A stretch of DNA of 7,634 nucleotides from an uncultured Cellvibrio sp. (GTDB lineage Bacteria > Pseudomonadota > Gammaproteobacteria > Pseudomonadales > Cellvibrionaceae), in contig CAMLRJ010000157.1 in assembly GCA_946482345.1 (NCBI GenBank), positions 1 to 7,634 of the forward strand, written 5' to 3'. Position 1 is the first letter of the stretch. Every line of letters begins with the position of its first letter. This document shows, in pieces, positions 1-6,348 of this stretch. The notes under the pieces are model-generated. The model was not told the DNA's origin. It worked only from the letters and a program-made list of their open reading frames with translations, and ran no database searches. The position numbers were made by a program, and so were the translations under genes.

Positions 1-1
1 A

Positions 2-154
2 GCGGGGATGAAACCATTTGCTTATTGCGCACCACAGGCCAATGGTGAGGATTATTATTTGCTGCCACAGATTAAAGAAATGAATGTGGAATGGTTTACT
101 GATATGAAACAGTTGCCTGGGCTATTGTTTTCGAAAAGCCTTACCCCACCCTAG
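2..154 (+). CDS. 3' end of an unidentified protein (possible HAD-type hydrolase tail)
   Basis: This is an open frame with no start in the window. It gives 50 residues beginning AGMKPFAYCAPQANGEDYY and ending KSLTPP before a TAG stop. The other five frames across the same bases are interrupted, so this is probably a true gene end. I do not recognise the family with confidence. The AGMKPF start and the ending EWFTDMKQLPGLL resemble the stretch after motif IV of haloacid-dehalogenase-like hydrolases, where an 'AGM' turn is followed by a short strand and a final '-eLp-ll' helix; this is a guess. The last four residues and the stop codon are encoded inside the inverted-repeat element that begins at 139, so the native C-terminus may have been replaced when the element arrived. 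Confidence 0.55.
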   Translation, partial: AGMKPFAYCAPQANGEDYYLLPQIKEMNVEWFTDMKQLPGLLFSKSLTPP

Positions 155-251
155 CCCTCCCCTTGGCAGGGGAGGGAATATATTCACTCTGTATCTAAGA
201 AGGGAATAAGGCTCCTCCCCCTGCCAAGGGGGAGGTTGGGAGGGGGTAAGG
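139..251. repeat. 113-bp G/C-rich inverted-repeat element (MITE/REP-doublet-like)
   Basis: The two ends match as an inverted repeat. The left arm (139-177) begins CCTTACCCC, and the reverse complement of the right arm also begins CCTTACCCC. The arms align without gaps over about 38 bases with roughly eight mismatches. Each arm also folds on itself into a perfect 8-bp stem: 155-162 pairs with 169-176 around loop TTGGCA, and 214-221 pairs with 228-235 around loop TGCCAA. The centre (178-210) is A/T-rich. No ORF lies inside and no clear target-site duplication is visible. This architecture fits a non-autonomous mobile repeat or a paired palindromic intergenic repeat. It sits between the upstream gene and cysE, and in RNA it would form a large structure that could act as a transcript end or an mRNA stabiliser. 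Confidence 0.8.
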
Positions 252-291
252 TTTAAGTTTCCAAAATTAAATTTCAAATTCAGGCGTAATC

Positions 292-1065
292 ATGACCAAT
301 AAAACTCTCTGGGAATTAATTCGAACAGAAGCGCAAGAAGCCAGCAAAACAGAACCCATGCTGGCCAGTTTTTATCATGCGATTATTTTAAATCATGCCA
401 GTTTTACAGCGGCAATCAGTTTTCATTTGGCGAATAAATTGGATAGTCAGGCATTGCCCGCAATGATGATTCGTGAAGTGTTTGAGCAAGCAATGGCGGC
501 TGATCCGCAAATTGAAGTGGCGATGCAAGCGGATATCATTGCGCATCGCGAGCGCGATCCGGCATGCAAAAATTTGTGCATGCCTTTTTTATTTTTTAAG
601 GGTTATCACGCGCTGCAATCCTGGCGAATTGCACATTGGTTGTGGCAACAGGGGCGTCGCTCGTTAGCATTATTTTTTCAAAATCAAATTTCACAAGTAT
701 TTGATGTGGATATTCATCCCGGTGCGACTATCGGAAAAAGTATTATGATCGATCATGCAACCGGTGTAGTGATTGGTGAAACGGCTGTGATCGAAGATGA
801 AGTTTCCATGTTGCATGGTGTGACATTAGGCGGAAGTGGTTGTGCCAAGACCGATCGTCATCCCAAAATTCGTCGCGGGGTTTTGATTGGCGTCGGCGCT
901 AAAATTTTAGGCTGCGTTGAAGTGGGTATGGGCGCCAAAATTGGTGCGGGTAGTTTGGTTTTGGAAAATGTTGCGCCAAAAACAACGGTTGCCGGTGTTC
1001 CGGCAAAAGTAATTGGCAGGCCCGATGTTGAACTGCCCGCACTGGATATGGATCATCACTTGTGA
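292..1065 (+). CDS. cysE: Serine O-acetyltransferase CysE
   Basis: CysE transfers acetyl from acetyl-CoA to L-serine, giving O-acetylserine, the acceptor for sulfide in cysteine synthesis; it is cytoplasmic and normally feedback-inhibited by cysteine. The 257-aa product has the family layout: an N-terminal helical domain (about 1-135) and a left-handed beta-helix of hexapeptide repeats (about 136-240). Asp140 in DIHPG and His155 in IDHATG line up with E. coli Asp143 and His158, and His190 in DRHPK with His193. The motifs GETAVIEDEV, VTLGGSG and GAKIGAGS are also typical. The C-terminus, MDHHL, resembles the E. coli tail. It is somewhat shorter than the E. coli enzyme (273 aa). The ATG at 292 has only a weak AGG upstream (282-284). 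It lies 40 bp after the inverted-repeat element, so any private promoter must be in that short A/T-rich gap or within the element. The gene ends 10 bp from a convergent small gene. Confidence 0.96.
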   Translation: MTNKTLWELIRTEAQEASKTEPMLASFYHAIILNHASFTAAISFHLANKLDSQALPAMMIREVFEQAMAADPQIEVAMQADIIAHRERDPACKNLCMPFLFFKGYHALQSWRIAHWLWQQGRRSLALFFQNQISQVFDVDIHPGATIGKSIMIDHATGVVIGETAVIEDEVSMLHGVTLGGSGCAKTDRHPKIRRGVLIGVGAKILGCVEVGMGAKIGAGSLVLENVAPKTTVAGVPAKVIGRPDVELPALDMDHHL

Positions 1066-1075
1066 TTGATAATAC

Positions 1076-1300
1076 CTACGCCAATTTTGCAGGCGCGTCG
1101 GTAATGTCACCATCGCGCAACCAACCCAATACTGCCTGACGACTTTTCAACATGCCCTGATAATGTTCTATCAGCATTTGGTTGGGACGAGGTTGCTTTA
1201 CCATCAAATCGATTTTGTGATTGAGGAAAGCAATGTCTTCTACTACTTTTTCACGCATTGCCCTGGCATCATCCAACGGATGTTTAAGTTCAGTATTCAT
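1076..1300 (-). CDS. Small charged helical protein of unknown function (74 aa)
   Basis: I do not recognise the family. The ATG ending at 1300 is chosen because AAGGAGG lies just upstream on the minus strand with a 5-base gap, a near-ideal ribosome binding site. An in-frame ATG seven codons earlier (ending at 1321) has no such site. The 74-residue product, starting MNTELKHPLDDARAM, is rich in charged residues and looks like two helices (about 9-35 and 41-63) joined by the turn QPRPNQ, so a helical hairpin is likely. There is no signal peptide, membrane segment or cysteine. It is convergent with cysE (10-bp gap) and divergent from the gene at 1546. The strong binding site and clean helical pattern argue for a real gene. 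Its role is unknown. Confidence 0.75.
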   Translation of the reverse strand: MNTELKHPLDDARAMREKVVEDIAFLNHKIDLMVKQPRPNQMLIEHYQGMLKSRQAVLGWLRDGDITDAPAKLA

Positions 1301-1310
1301 CTTGACCTCC

Positions 1311-1545
1311 TTACCATTCAAGTGAATAAAGTATGATTCAGTGCGTCACATTTTCCACTTGGAATAAAGATTGTTTTGTTACAAAACTCACTGACTCTTA
1401 TTCAGTCCGCTTGTGATAAGCTTGATTTCGAACGCTTTTTCAGGAACCCAGTCAATTGATTGGCGTCTTATTAGCGGAGGAGAGCAAATAAGTGTGCGTT
1501 TTGTGTGAACTGCAATTCCGATAAATCACCTGGTGGGAAAATACT
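1311..1545. promoter_or_regulatory. Divergent intergenic region with a 15-base palindrome
   Basis: This region separates the small minus-strand gene from the repeat-protein gene and should hold both promoters. The clearest element is GTTTTGTTACAAAAC at 1373-1387, a perfect 7-bp inverted repeat around a central T, which could bind a dimeric regulator of either gene. A smaller repeat, ACTGA/TCAGT, lies at 1390-1406. I see no convincing sigma-70 promoter. TTGTTA (1376-1381) and TATTCA (1399-1404) are 17 bases apart, but the second matches the -10 consensus at only three positions. The downstream part (1476-1524) holds a possible leader ORF, listed separately. Confidence 0.45.
1492..1524 (+). CDS. 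Possible 10-codon leader ORF (GTG start)
   Basis: A strong ribosome binding site, GGAGGAG at 1476-1482, sits nine bases before a GTG. That GTG opens a mini-ORF reading MCVLCELQFR, then TAA. It is in the same frame as the gene at 1546, but the TAA separates them, so it cannot be an N-terminal extension as the sequence stands. The main ATG at 1546 has only a weak binding site (GGTGGG at 1532-1537). This leaves open a leader peptide that feeds ribosomes to the downstream start. It could equally be chance. Confidence 0.2.
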   Translation: MCVLCELQFR

Positions 1546-2340
1546 ATGTCTGATGACGAGATGAAAACATTTGAAATCCTGTTCAGGGGGGATATTCAAT
1601 TTGGGCAGAATCTTCATGACGTAAAACTCAAGCTTCAACAACTTTTTAAAATTGATGCGGCAAAAGTGGATGCACTATTTTCCGGTAAACCGGTGGTACT
1701 CAAGCGAGGTCTTGATAAATCCAGCGCAGAAAAATATCAGGACGTTCTCACCAAAGCCGGTGCGTTGGTTGAGTTGGTTTCTGCTGTCACAGAACAATCA
1801 AAACCCGCACAACCAAAACCTGTTGCGACGACAAATGCGGTTATATCGGCTGCGCCTGCAGTAAATTCGACAGCCAATTTATCTTCACCCGCAGTTCAAA
1901 ATCAGTGGACTTTGGCGCCTGTCGGCAGTTTGATGATGCCGACTTCTTCTCGTTTGGCACCCGTCACTCACCAATTTAATTTAAGTGTTTATTCTTTGCG
2001 TCCTGTTGGTGGAAATTTGGTGGACTTGAGTGAATCCAAACAAGCAGAGCCAGAACCCTTGGTTATTCCGGATTATAAAGTTGCCGATGTAGGTGCAAAT
2101 TTAATTGATTCCAGTGAAAGAATGGAGCTGCCAATTTTGGAAATAGATGTTGGCGATTGGGGATTGTCTGAACCTGGCGCGCCACTATTAATGGATAACG
2201 AAAAAGCGCCTGAAATCAGTGCGCCAGTGTTGACGAGTAATTTTTCACTTGCCCCTGTTGGCAGTTTGCTTGAACAAATCAAGCCGCAAGTGGAGATTAA
2301 AATTCCGGATACCAGTGGTTTGAAAATTATTGAGAATTAA
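1546..2340 (+). CDS. Uncharacterised protein with five 28-residue C-terminal repeats (264 aa)
   Basis: I cannot assign a function. Residues 7-80 form a compact domain with the pattern FEILFRGDIQFG, then a helix, LFSGKPVVLKRGLD, and a second helix ending in AGALVELV. From memory, similar N-terminal domains occur in several uncharacterised gammaproteobacterial proteins. A low-complexity P/A/T/S linker follows (about 81-118). The C-terminal half is five tandem units starting at residues 121, 149, 177, 205 and 233, each exactly 28 residues, each opening with an aromatic residue and a core like xLAPVGSxL. The core variants are WTLAPVGSL, YSLRPVGGNL, YKVADVGANL, WGLSEPGAPL and FSLAPVGSL. There is no signal peptide or membrane segment, so it is probably cytoplasmic. 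An in-frame ATG at 1561 is an alternative start. The gene ends 2 bp before asmA, implying one transcript and coupled translation, and so possibly an envelope-related role. Confidence 0.85.
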   Translation: MSDDEMKTFEILFRGDIQFGQNLHDVKLKLQQLFKIDAAKVDALFSGKPVVLKRGLDKSSAEKYQDVLTKAGALVELVSAVTEQSKPAQPKPVATTNAVISAAPAVNSTANLSSPAVQNQWTLAPVGSLMMPTSSRLAPVTHQFNLSVYSLRPVGGNLVDLSESKQAEPEPLVIPDYKVADVGANLIDSSERMELPILEIDVGDWGLSEPGAPLLMDNEKAPEISAPVLTSNFSLAPVGSLLEQIKPQVEIKIPDTSGLKIIEN

Positions 2341-2342
2341 TC

Positions 2343-4601
2343 ATGATCAAAAAAGTGTTGAAAATTATCGGCGTGTTGGTGGTATTGCTTATTGCTGTGG
2401 TTATTGGATTTATTACTTTGGTGGATCCAAACCAGTTTAAACCTTCGATTGAATCGCTGGCTAAAAAACAGGGCATTGCTTTAAGCATTGAAGGTGATCT
2501 GTCCTGGAAATTATGGCCAAGTATTGGCCTGGGTGCACAAGGTGTCAAATTAGGTTCATTGGTTGAGTCAGAAAAAAGATTGGCTGAAATTGAACAAATG
2601 AGTTTGTTATTGGCACTGAGCCCTTTATTTTCCGGTAATTTTCAGGCAGATCATCTGGTGTTGTCGGGTGTGAATTTGCATTTGGCCATTGATAACCAGG
2701 GAAAAAGTAATTGGTCATTTTTAACCGATAATAAAACACCGGAAGCAGAAACAGCTCCCACCAGCGAATCTTCGCTGAATATGAATATTGAAAAAATCAG
2801 TATTGAGAAAAGTCAAATCGCGTATCTGGACGAGCAGGCAAAACAATCGATTCAATTAAGTGATTTCAATTTGCATTTGCAAGATGTGAACACTCAGGAG
2901 GCAGCATTTCCTGTTTCTGTTACAACCAATATCGCCGTGAAATCCGGCAATGATCCTGAGCTGCGTTTGGCATTTGATCTCAGTAATCAAATTAAAATGG
3001 ATAAACAATTCAAGTCACTGCAATTGTCAGAAGGAAAATTACAGCTGGATTTGTTGGGCAAAAAAAATGTGTCTATTCCCTTGGCGTATGATGTGGTTGT
3101 GAGTGACCTGCAAAATAAAATGTCTTACAAGGGTAATATCAAACTGGAATCTATTTCGTTGCGGGATTTATTGACATATTTTGATGTTCAATTAGACACG
3201 GCAAATAAAAATGCGGTTTCCAGCTTGGCATTAAGTTCACTTTTTGAAGGTGACGATCAGAAAATAACATTGAACGATATTCAATTAGTGCTGGATGAAA
3301 ATCCATTTAAAGGTTCGGTTGCCATTATTGATTTCTCAAAGTCGGCCATTAAACTCAATTTGCAAGGTGATAAATTCAATCTCGATGATTATTTACCGCC
3401 AGTGACAGAAGAAGAGGCTGTTCAAACTGAGCCGGCATCTGATACAGAATTACCTTTGGATGCGCTGCGCGGTTTGAATTTGAATGCCAATATTCAATTA
3501 AAAGAATTGATTGTTAAAAAACTTAAGCTGACGGAACTGAATTGGAAACTGCTCGCCAAAAATGGAATGCTGGAGCAGCAATTGAATGGCCAAACTTATT
3601 CTGGAAAAGTGCTGTTTAAAAATCAGTTGGATGCCCGAAGTGAAAAAGCCAACCTGACATTTGATACGGCCTTGGAATCGGTGCAGGTGAATGCATTGTT
3701 CAGTGATTTGTTTGAGCACGACAAAGAAAAATTTGACCTTCAGGGGGCTATTAATTTACGTGCTTTGGGCAGTGCCAATGGTGCAACCGTTAATCAATTA
3801 ATGAAAAGCTTGCAAAGTAATGCCACCTTTTCAGGAGCCGAATTGCGCATTACACCGATCAACTTACAAAAACAGTTTTGTAAGTTGGTCAATTTAGTGA
3901 ATAAAAATCCTGATCCTGAACAGGTATGGCAGGATCTTACGCAATTAACAGAGGTTTCGGGCAGTATTAAATTGCGCGATGAGAAAGTGGTTATTGATAG
4001 TTTTAAAGCCGGTGTTGAAAACTTGTTGTTGAGCTCAAGCGGCTCCATTGATTTGGCTAATGATAAATACAATCTCTTGTTACCCTTTTCATTCTTAAAA
4101 AGCGCAAGCACAGCTGCTGTCGAAGGTGAAGTCAGCACTGGTCAGCAGGGATGTGTGATGGGTGATAATTATTGGGTTGAGCGTGGCATGAACCTGTTAC
4201 GCTGCAAAGGAAAATTATCCGGGATGGAACCTTTGAAAGATTGCGGGCCTGATAAAGAATTATTGTTGGACATCACCAAAGATTACGCTGAATATAAAAT
4301 CAAGAAAAAACACGGAGCTAAAATTGAAGAGAAAAAACAGGAAGTGAAAGCCAAAGTGGAAGACAAAAAACAAAAACTGTTTGATAAGCTGCAAAAGAAG
4401 TTGGGCGGTTCAACTAATGAAAGCTCAACAAAGGAAACACCTGTACAAGAAAGTCCGACACCAACGACTGGAGCAGAAAGCGCGCAAGACAGTGCAGTGA
4501 AAGAGAATGCAGTGCAAGAAAACACAACACAAGATGCTGTGATTGATTCAACTCAATCCAGTGCATCAGGTGAGGCAAGCACTCCAGCAGTAGCACAGTA
4601 A
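2343..4601 (+). CDS. asmA: AsmA family inner-membrane/periplasmic protein
   Basis: AsmA-like proteins are anchored in the inner membrane with a large periplasmic part; they are related to TamB and YhdP and are linked to outer-membrane assembly and phospholipid transport. Evidence here is the N-terminal membrane helix (about 4-28) followed by VDPNQFKPSIESLAKKQGI and LSWKLWPSIGLGAQGVKLG, the classic AsmA opening in which the first residues after the helix lead into a 'G-L-W-P-lgl' strand. The middle is beta-rich and repetitive. The C-terminal AsmA region (about 505-650) includes RITPINLQKQF and cysteines 513, 604, 621 and 634, which could form disulfides in the periplasm. At 752 aa it is longer than E. 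coli AsmA (about 617 aa). The extra length is mainly a Lys/Glu-rich helical stretch (about 650-687) and an S/T/E/Q-rich low-complexity tail (690-752). It starts 2 bp after the preceding stop with no strong binding site of its own, suggesting translational coupling. Confidence 0.9.
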   Translation: MIKKVLKIIGVLVVLLIAVVIGFITLVDPNQFKPSIESLAKKQGIALSIEGDLSWKLWPSIGLGAQGVKLGSLVESEKRLAEIEQMSLLLALSPLFSGNFQADHLVLSGVNLHLAIDNQGKSNWSFLTDNKTPEAETAPTSESSLNMNIEKISIEKSQIAYLDEQAKQSIQLSDFNLHLQDVNTQEAAFPVSVTTNIAVKSGNDPELRLAFDLSNQIKMDKQFKSLQLSEGKLQLDLLGKKNVSIPLAYDVVVSDLQNKMSYKGNIKLESISLRDLLTYFDVQLDTANKNAVSSLALSSLFEGDDQKITLNDIQLVLDENPFKGSVAIIDFSKSAIKLNLQGDKFNLDDYLPPVTEEEAVQTEPASDTELPLDALRGLNLNANIQLKELIVKKLKLTELNWKLLAKNGMLEQQLNGQTYSGKVLFKNQLDARSEKANLTFDTALESVQVNALFSDLFEHDKEKFDLQGAINLRALGSANGATVNQLMKSLQSNATFSGAELRITPINLQKQFCKLVNLVNKNPDPEQVWQDLTQLTEVSGSIKLRDEKVVIDSFKAGVENLLLSSSGSIDLANDKYNLLLPFSFLKSASTAAVEGEVSTGQQGCVMGDNYWVERGMNLLRCKGKLSGMEPLKDCGPDKELLLDITKDYAEYKIKKKHGAKIEEKKQEVKAKVEDKKQKLFDKLQKKLGGSTNESSTKETPVQESPTPTTGAESAQDSAVKENAVQENTTQDAVIDSTQSSASGEASTPAVAQ

Positions 4602-4615
4602 TCAATTCATAAACC

Positions 4616-4646
4616 ACTCCCGCCATTTAATACAAATGACGGGAGT
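4616..4646 (+). other. Strong stem-loop between asmA and mutY
   Basis: Bases 4616-4628 pair with 4634-4646 in a 13-position stem with one mismatch (C4623/A4639) around the 5-base loop AATAC. No run of T follows on either strand, so it is not a textbook intrinsic terminator. It begins 14 bp after the asmA stop and ends 17 bases before the mutY ATG. It may protect the asmA 3' end, mark an RNA-processing point, or influence mutY translation, which lacks a visible Shine-Dalgarno site. A second small hairpin (AGATA 4648-4652 with TATCT 4657-4661) lies between it and the start codon. Confidence 0.7.
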
Positions 4647-4663
4647 CAGATAAAAATATCTCT

Positions 4664-5746
4664 ATGAATCACGCTTTTTCAAAATCTGTTTTAACCTGGT
4701 TTGATCGTCACGGACGAAAACATTTGCCTTGGCAACAAAATATCAATCCTTATCGCGTATGGTTATCGGAAATCATGTTGCAACAAACGCAAGTGGCAAC
4801 CGTCATTCCTTATTTCGAACGCTTTGTTGAAAAATATCCGGATGTGAAATCTTTGGCTGCCGCACCTGTCGATAAAGTACTGCATTTGTGGACGGGATTG
4901 GGCTATTACGCCAGAGCGCGCAATTTACATAAATGCGCAAAAACAATTGTTGAAATTCATGCAGGAGAATTTCCATCCAGTGTTGAAGAATTAGCGGAGC
5001 TTCCTGGTATTGGCCGTTCAACGGCAGGAGCTATTGTCAGCATTGCATTTAAAAAACCGGCTGCAATTTTGGATGGTAATGTCAAACGTGTTCTCGCCCG
5101 TTATTTTGCTGTCGAAGGTTGGCCCGGGTTGCCAAATGTTGCTAATCAATTGTGGCAAATTGCTGAAGAATTAAATCCAAAAAAACGCCCTGATCATTAC
5201 ACTCAAGCCATGATGGATTTAGGTGCAACGATTTGTACGCGCAGTAAACCCCAATGTGATGCTTGCCCTTTACATGAAGGTTGCGTTGCTTATGCACAAG
5301 GATCGATTCAACAATTTCCCGGCAAAAAACCGAAAAAAGATTTACCGGAAAAAGCGGTGCAATTATTAATGTTGCGCAATCCGTCAGGTGATTTTTTATT
5401 GCAGCAACGCCCGGCTTCAGGTATTTGGGGTGGGCTTTGGAGTTTTCCGGAAATTGATTTGGAAATGGATGCAGAAGAATTTGTGAATGATCGATGGGGA
5501 AGAGCAGCCGCTATTGAAATTTGGGATTGCTGGCGCCACACGTTTAGCCACTATCATCTGGATATCACGCCAGTATTGATTCAAATGACCAAAACCCCTA
5601 AAGCTATCGGTGAAGCCAAATCCCACTGGTACAATCCGCATGCCCCTGAAGATTTGGGTTTGGCTGCACCGGTCAAAAAATTATTGGATAAATTGGCACA
5701 GCTTGATCCGCGCACGAGTAGTACTAAAAAATCCACCCGTAAATAA
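4664..5746 (+). CDS. mutY: A/G-specific adenine DNA glycosylase MutY
   Basis: MutY cuts adenine out of A:8-oxoguanine mispairs and so prevents G-to-T mutations. The 360-aa protein is full length (E. coli 350). The catalytic domain has LPWQ, then [19 protein letters not shown] with catalytic Glu36, [13 protein letters not shown], the helix-hairpin-helix [13 protein letters not shown] (113-124) and the catalytic aspartate Asp137 in [13 protein letters not shown]. The [4Fe-4S] cluster cysteines are 191, 198, 201 and 207 in the C-x6-C-x2-C-x5-C pattern. The C-terminal Nudix-like domain (about 230-350) carries WGGLWSFPE and the FSHYHLD loop (304-310) that reads 8-oxoguanine. No key residue is missing. 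The tail (352-360) is a short S/T/K stretch. The start at 4664 gives the correct N-terminus but has no clear ribosome binding site. It is probably co-transcribed with yggX, as in E. coli. Confidence 0.97.
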   Translation: MNHAFSKSVLTWFDRHGRKHLPWQQNINPYRVWLSEIMLQQTQVATVIPYFERFVEKYPDVKSLAAAPVDKVLHLWTGLGYYARARNLHKCAKTIVEIHAGEFPSSVEELAELPGIGRSTAGAIVSIAFKKPAAILDGNVKRVLARYFAVEGWPGLPNVANQLWQIAEELNPKKRPDHYTQAMMDLGATICTRSKPQCDACPLHEGCVAYAQGSIQQFPGKKPKKDLPEKAVQLLMLRNPSGDFLLQQRPASGIWGGLWSFPEIDLEMDAEEFVNDRWGRAAAIEIWDCWRHTFSHYHLDITPVLIQMTKTPKAIGEAKSHWYNPHAPEDLGLAAPVKKLLDKLAQLDPRTSSTKKSTRK

Positions 5747-5760
5747 ATTGAGAATGCGTT

Positions 5761-6039
5761 ATGCCCAGAATGGTTTTTTACCGTAAATATCAACAGGAAA
5801 TGGAAGGCCTGGATTTACCCCCTTATCCCGGTGCCAAGGGTCAGGACATTTATAACAATGTTTCCAAGCAAGCCTGGCAAGAATGGATGGCGCACCAAAC
5901 TCTGTTAATCAACGAAAAACGCCTGAATATGATGGATATGGGCACCAAAGTTTATCTTTCGGAACAAATGACCAAATTTTTATCCGGCGAAAATGTTGAT
6001 CAAGCCGAAGGCTATGTTCCGCCAAAGCAAACTTCTTGA
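5761..6039 (+). CDS. yggX: YggX-type oxidative damage/Fe(II) trafficking protein, lacking Cys7
   Basis: YggX is a small cytoplasmic protein that limits oxidative damage to Fe-S clusters and takes part in iron trafficking. The 92-residue product shows the family signatures in order: [54 protein letters not shown], and a GYVPPK ending. Length is normal (about 90). The oddity is residue 7. The family begins MSRTIFC, and Cys7 is reported as essential in Salmonella YggX; here the codon is TAC (Tyr), and the protein has no cysteine anywhere. The start at 5761 matches the usual family N-terminus; only a weak TGAG precedes it. It lies 14 bp after mutY, so the two are probably one operon devoted to oxidative DNA and Fe-S protection. 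Confidence 0.93.
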   Translation: MPRMVFYRKYQQEMEGLDLPPYPGAKGQDIYNNVSKQAWQEWMAHQTLLINEKRLNMMDMGTKVYLSEQMTKFLSGENVDQAEGYVPPKQTS

Positions 6040-6110
6040 GTCTTCGTTGAAAGTTAATGGGTGATCATCTTTTAGTCATTGAAAGCACAGGATTTTTTTC
6101 CAAATCAGGC

Positions 6111-6146
6111 TTGACTCGATCAGGTCGAGCGGGTTTAATACGCGCC
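6111..6146 (+). promoter_or_regulatory. Sigma-70 promoter for tRNA-Phe
   Basis: TTGACT (6111-6116) and TTTAAT (6134-6139) each match consensus at five of six positions and are 17 bases apart. A G/C-rich discriminator (ACGCGCC) follows, as is usual for stringently controlled stable-RNA promoters. Transcription would begin near 6146, about 24 bases before the tRNA. The spacer holds an inverted repeat, CTCGA (6115-6119) with TCGAG (6125-6129), whose role is unknown. Confidence 0.75.
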
Positions 6147-6169
6147 TCTTGCGCTAGCCGCAAAGACAC

Positions 6170-6245
6170 GCCCAGATAGCTCAGTCGGTAGAGCAGTGGA
6201 TTGAAAATCCTCGTGTCCCTGGTTCGATTCCGGGTCTGGGCACCA
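6170..6245 (+). tRNA. tRNA-Phe (anticodon GAA)
   Basis: This 76-base gene has an encoded CCA end. The acceptor stem GCCCAGA (6170-6176) pairs with TCTGGGC (6235-6241), followed by discriminator A and CCA. The D arm GCTC/GAGC, the anticodon loop TTGAAAA with anticodon GAA, and the T arm CCTGG/CCGGG with TTCGATT are all present. The body is very close to E. coli tRNA-Phe. One oddity is in the anticodon stem (GTGGA/TCCTC), where positions 28 and 42 are T and T, a mismatch where related sequences usually pair. It has its own promoter and terminator, so it is a single-gene unit. Confidence 0.97.
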
Positions 6246-6250
6246 TATCA

Positions 6251-6286
6251 AAACCCCGAAGTTCGCAAGAGCTTCGGGGTTTTTTT
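6251..6286 (+). terminator. Intrinsic terminator of tRNA-Phe
   Basis: A 14-bp stem (6251-6264 with 6269-6282, including one G-T wobble) closes on the tetraloop GCAA, a GNRA type. The stem contains CCCCGAAG/CTTCGGGG and runs into seven T residues (6280-6286). It lies five bases after the tRNA CCA end and is a strong Rho-independent terminator. Confidence 0.93.
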
Positions 6287-6348
6287 ATGCCCATCAAGAA
6301 TCTTAAAGTCTGATTGCCTAGCTACTCGGTTGGCGTATCTATTTTTAT

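Noticed and set aside
139..251. CRISPR-like or tandem repeat structure
   Set aside because: Only two arms in opposite orientation with one A/T-rich spacer; there is no regular direct repeat anywhere in the window.
1157..1174. CTGATA/TATCAG hairpin near the convergent gene ends, as a cysE terminator
   Set aside because: Only a 6-bp stem, no T run, more than 90 bases past the cysE stop and inside the small minus-strand gene.
1376..1404. TTGTTA and TATTCA with 17-base spacing as a promoter for the repeat-protein gene
   Set aside because: The -10 box matches consensus at only three of six positions; the overlap with the palindrome explains part of the TTGTTA match.
3794..4138. 114-aa minus-strand ORF inside asmA
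   Set aside because: It lies wholly within a convincing AsmA coding frame, has no ribosome binding site and no recognisable protein features.
4616..4646. Intergenic stem-loop as a Rho-independent terminator
   Set aside because: The stem is strong, but neither strand has a T run after it; recorded as a stem-loop only.
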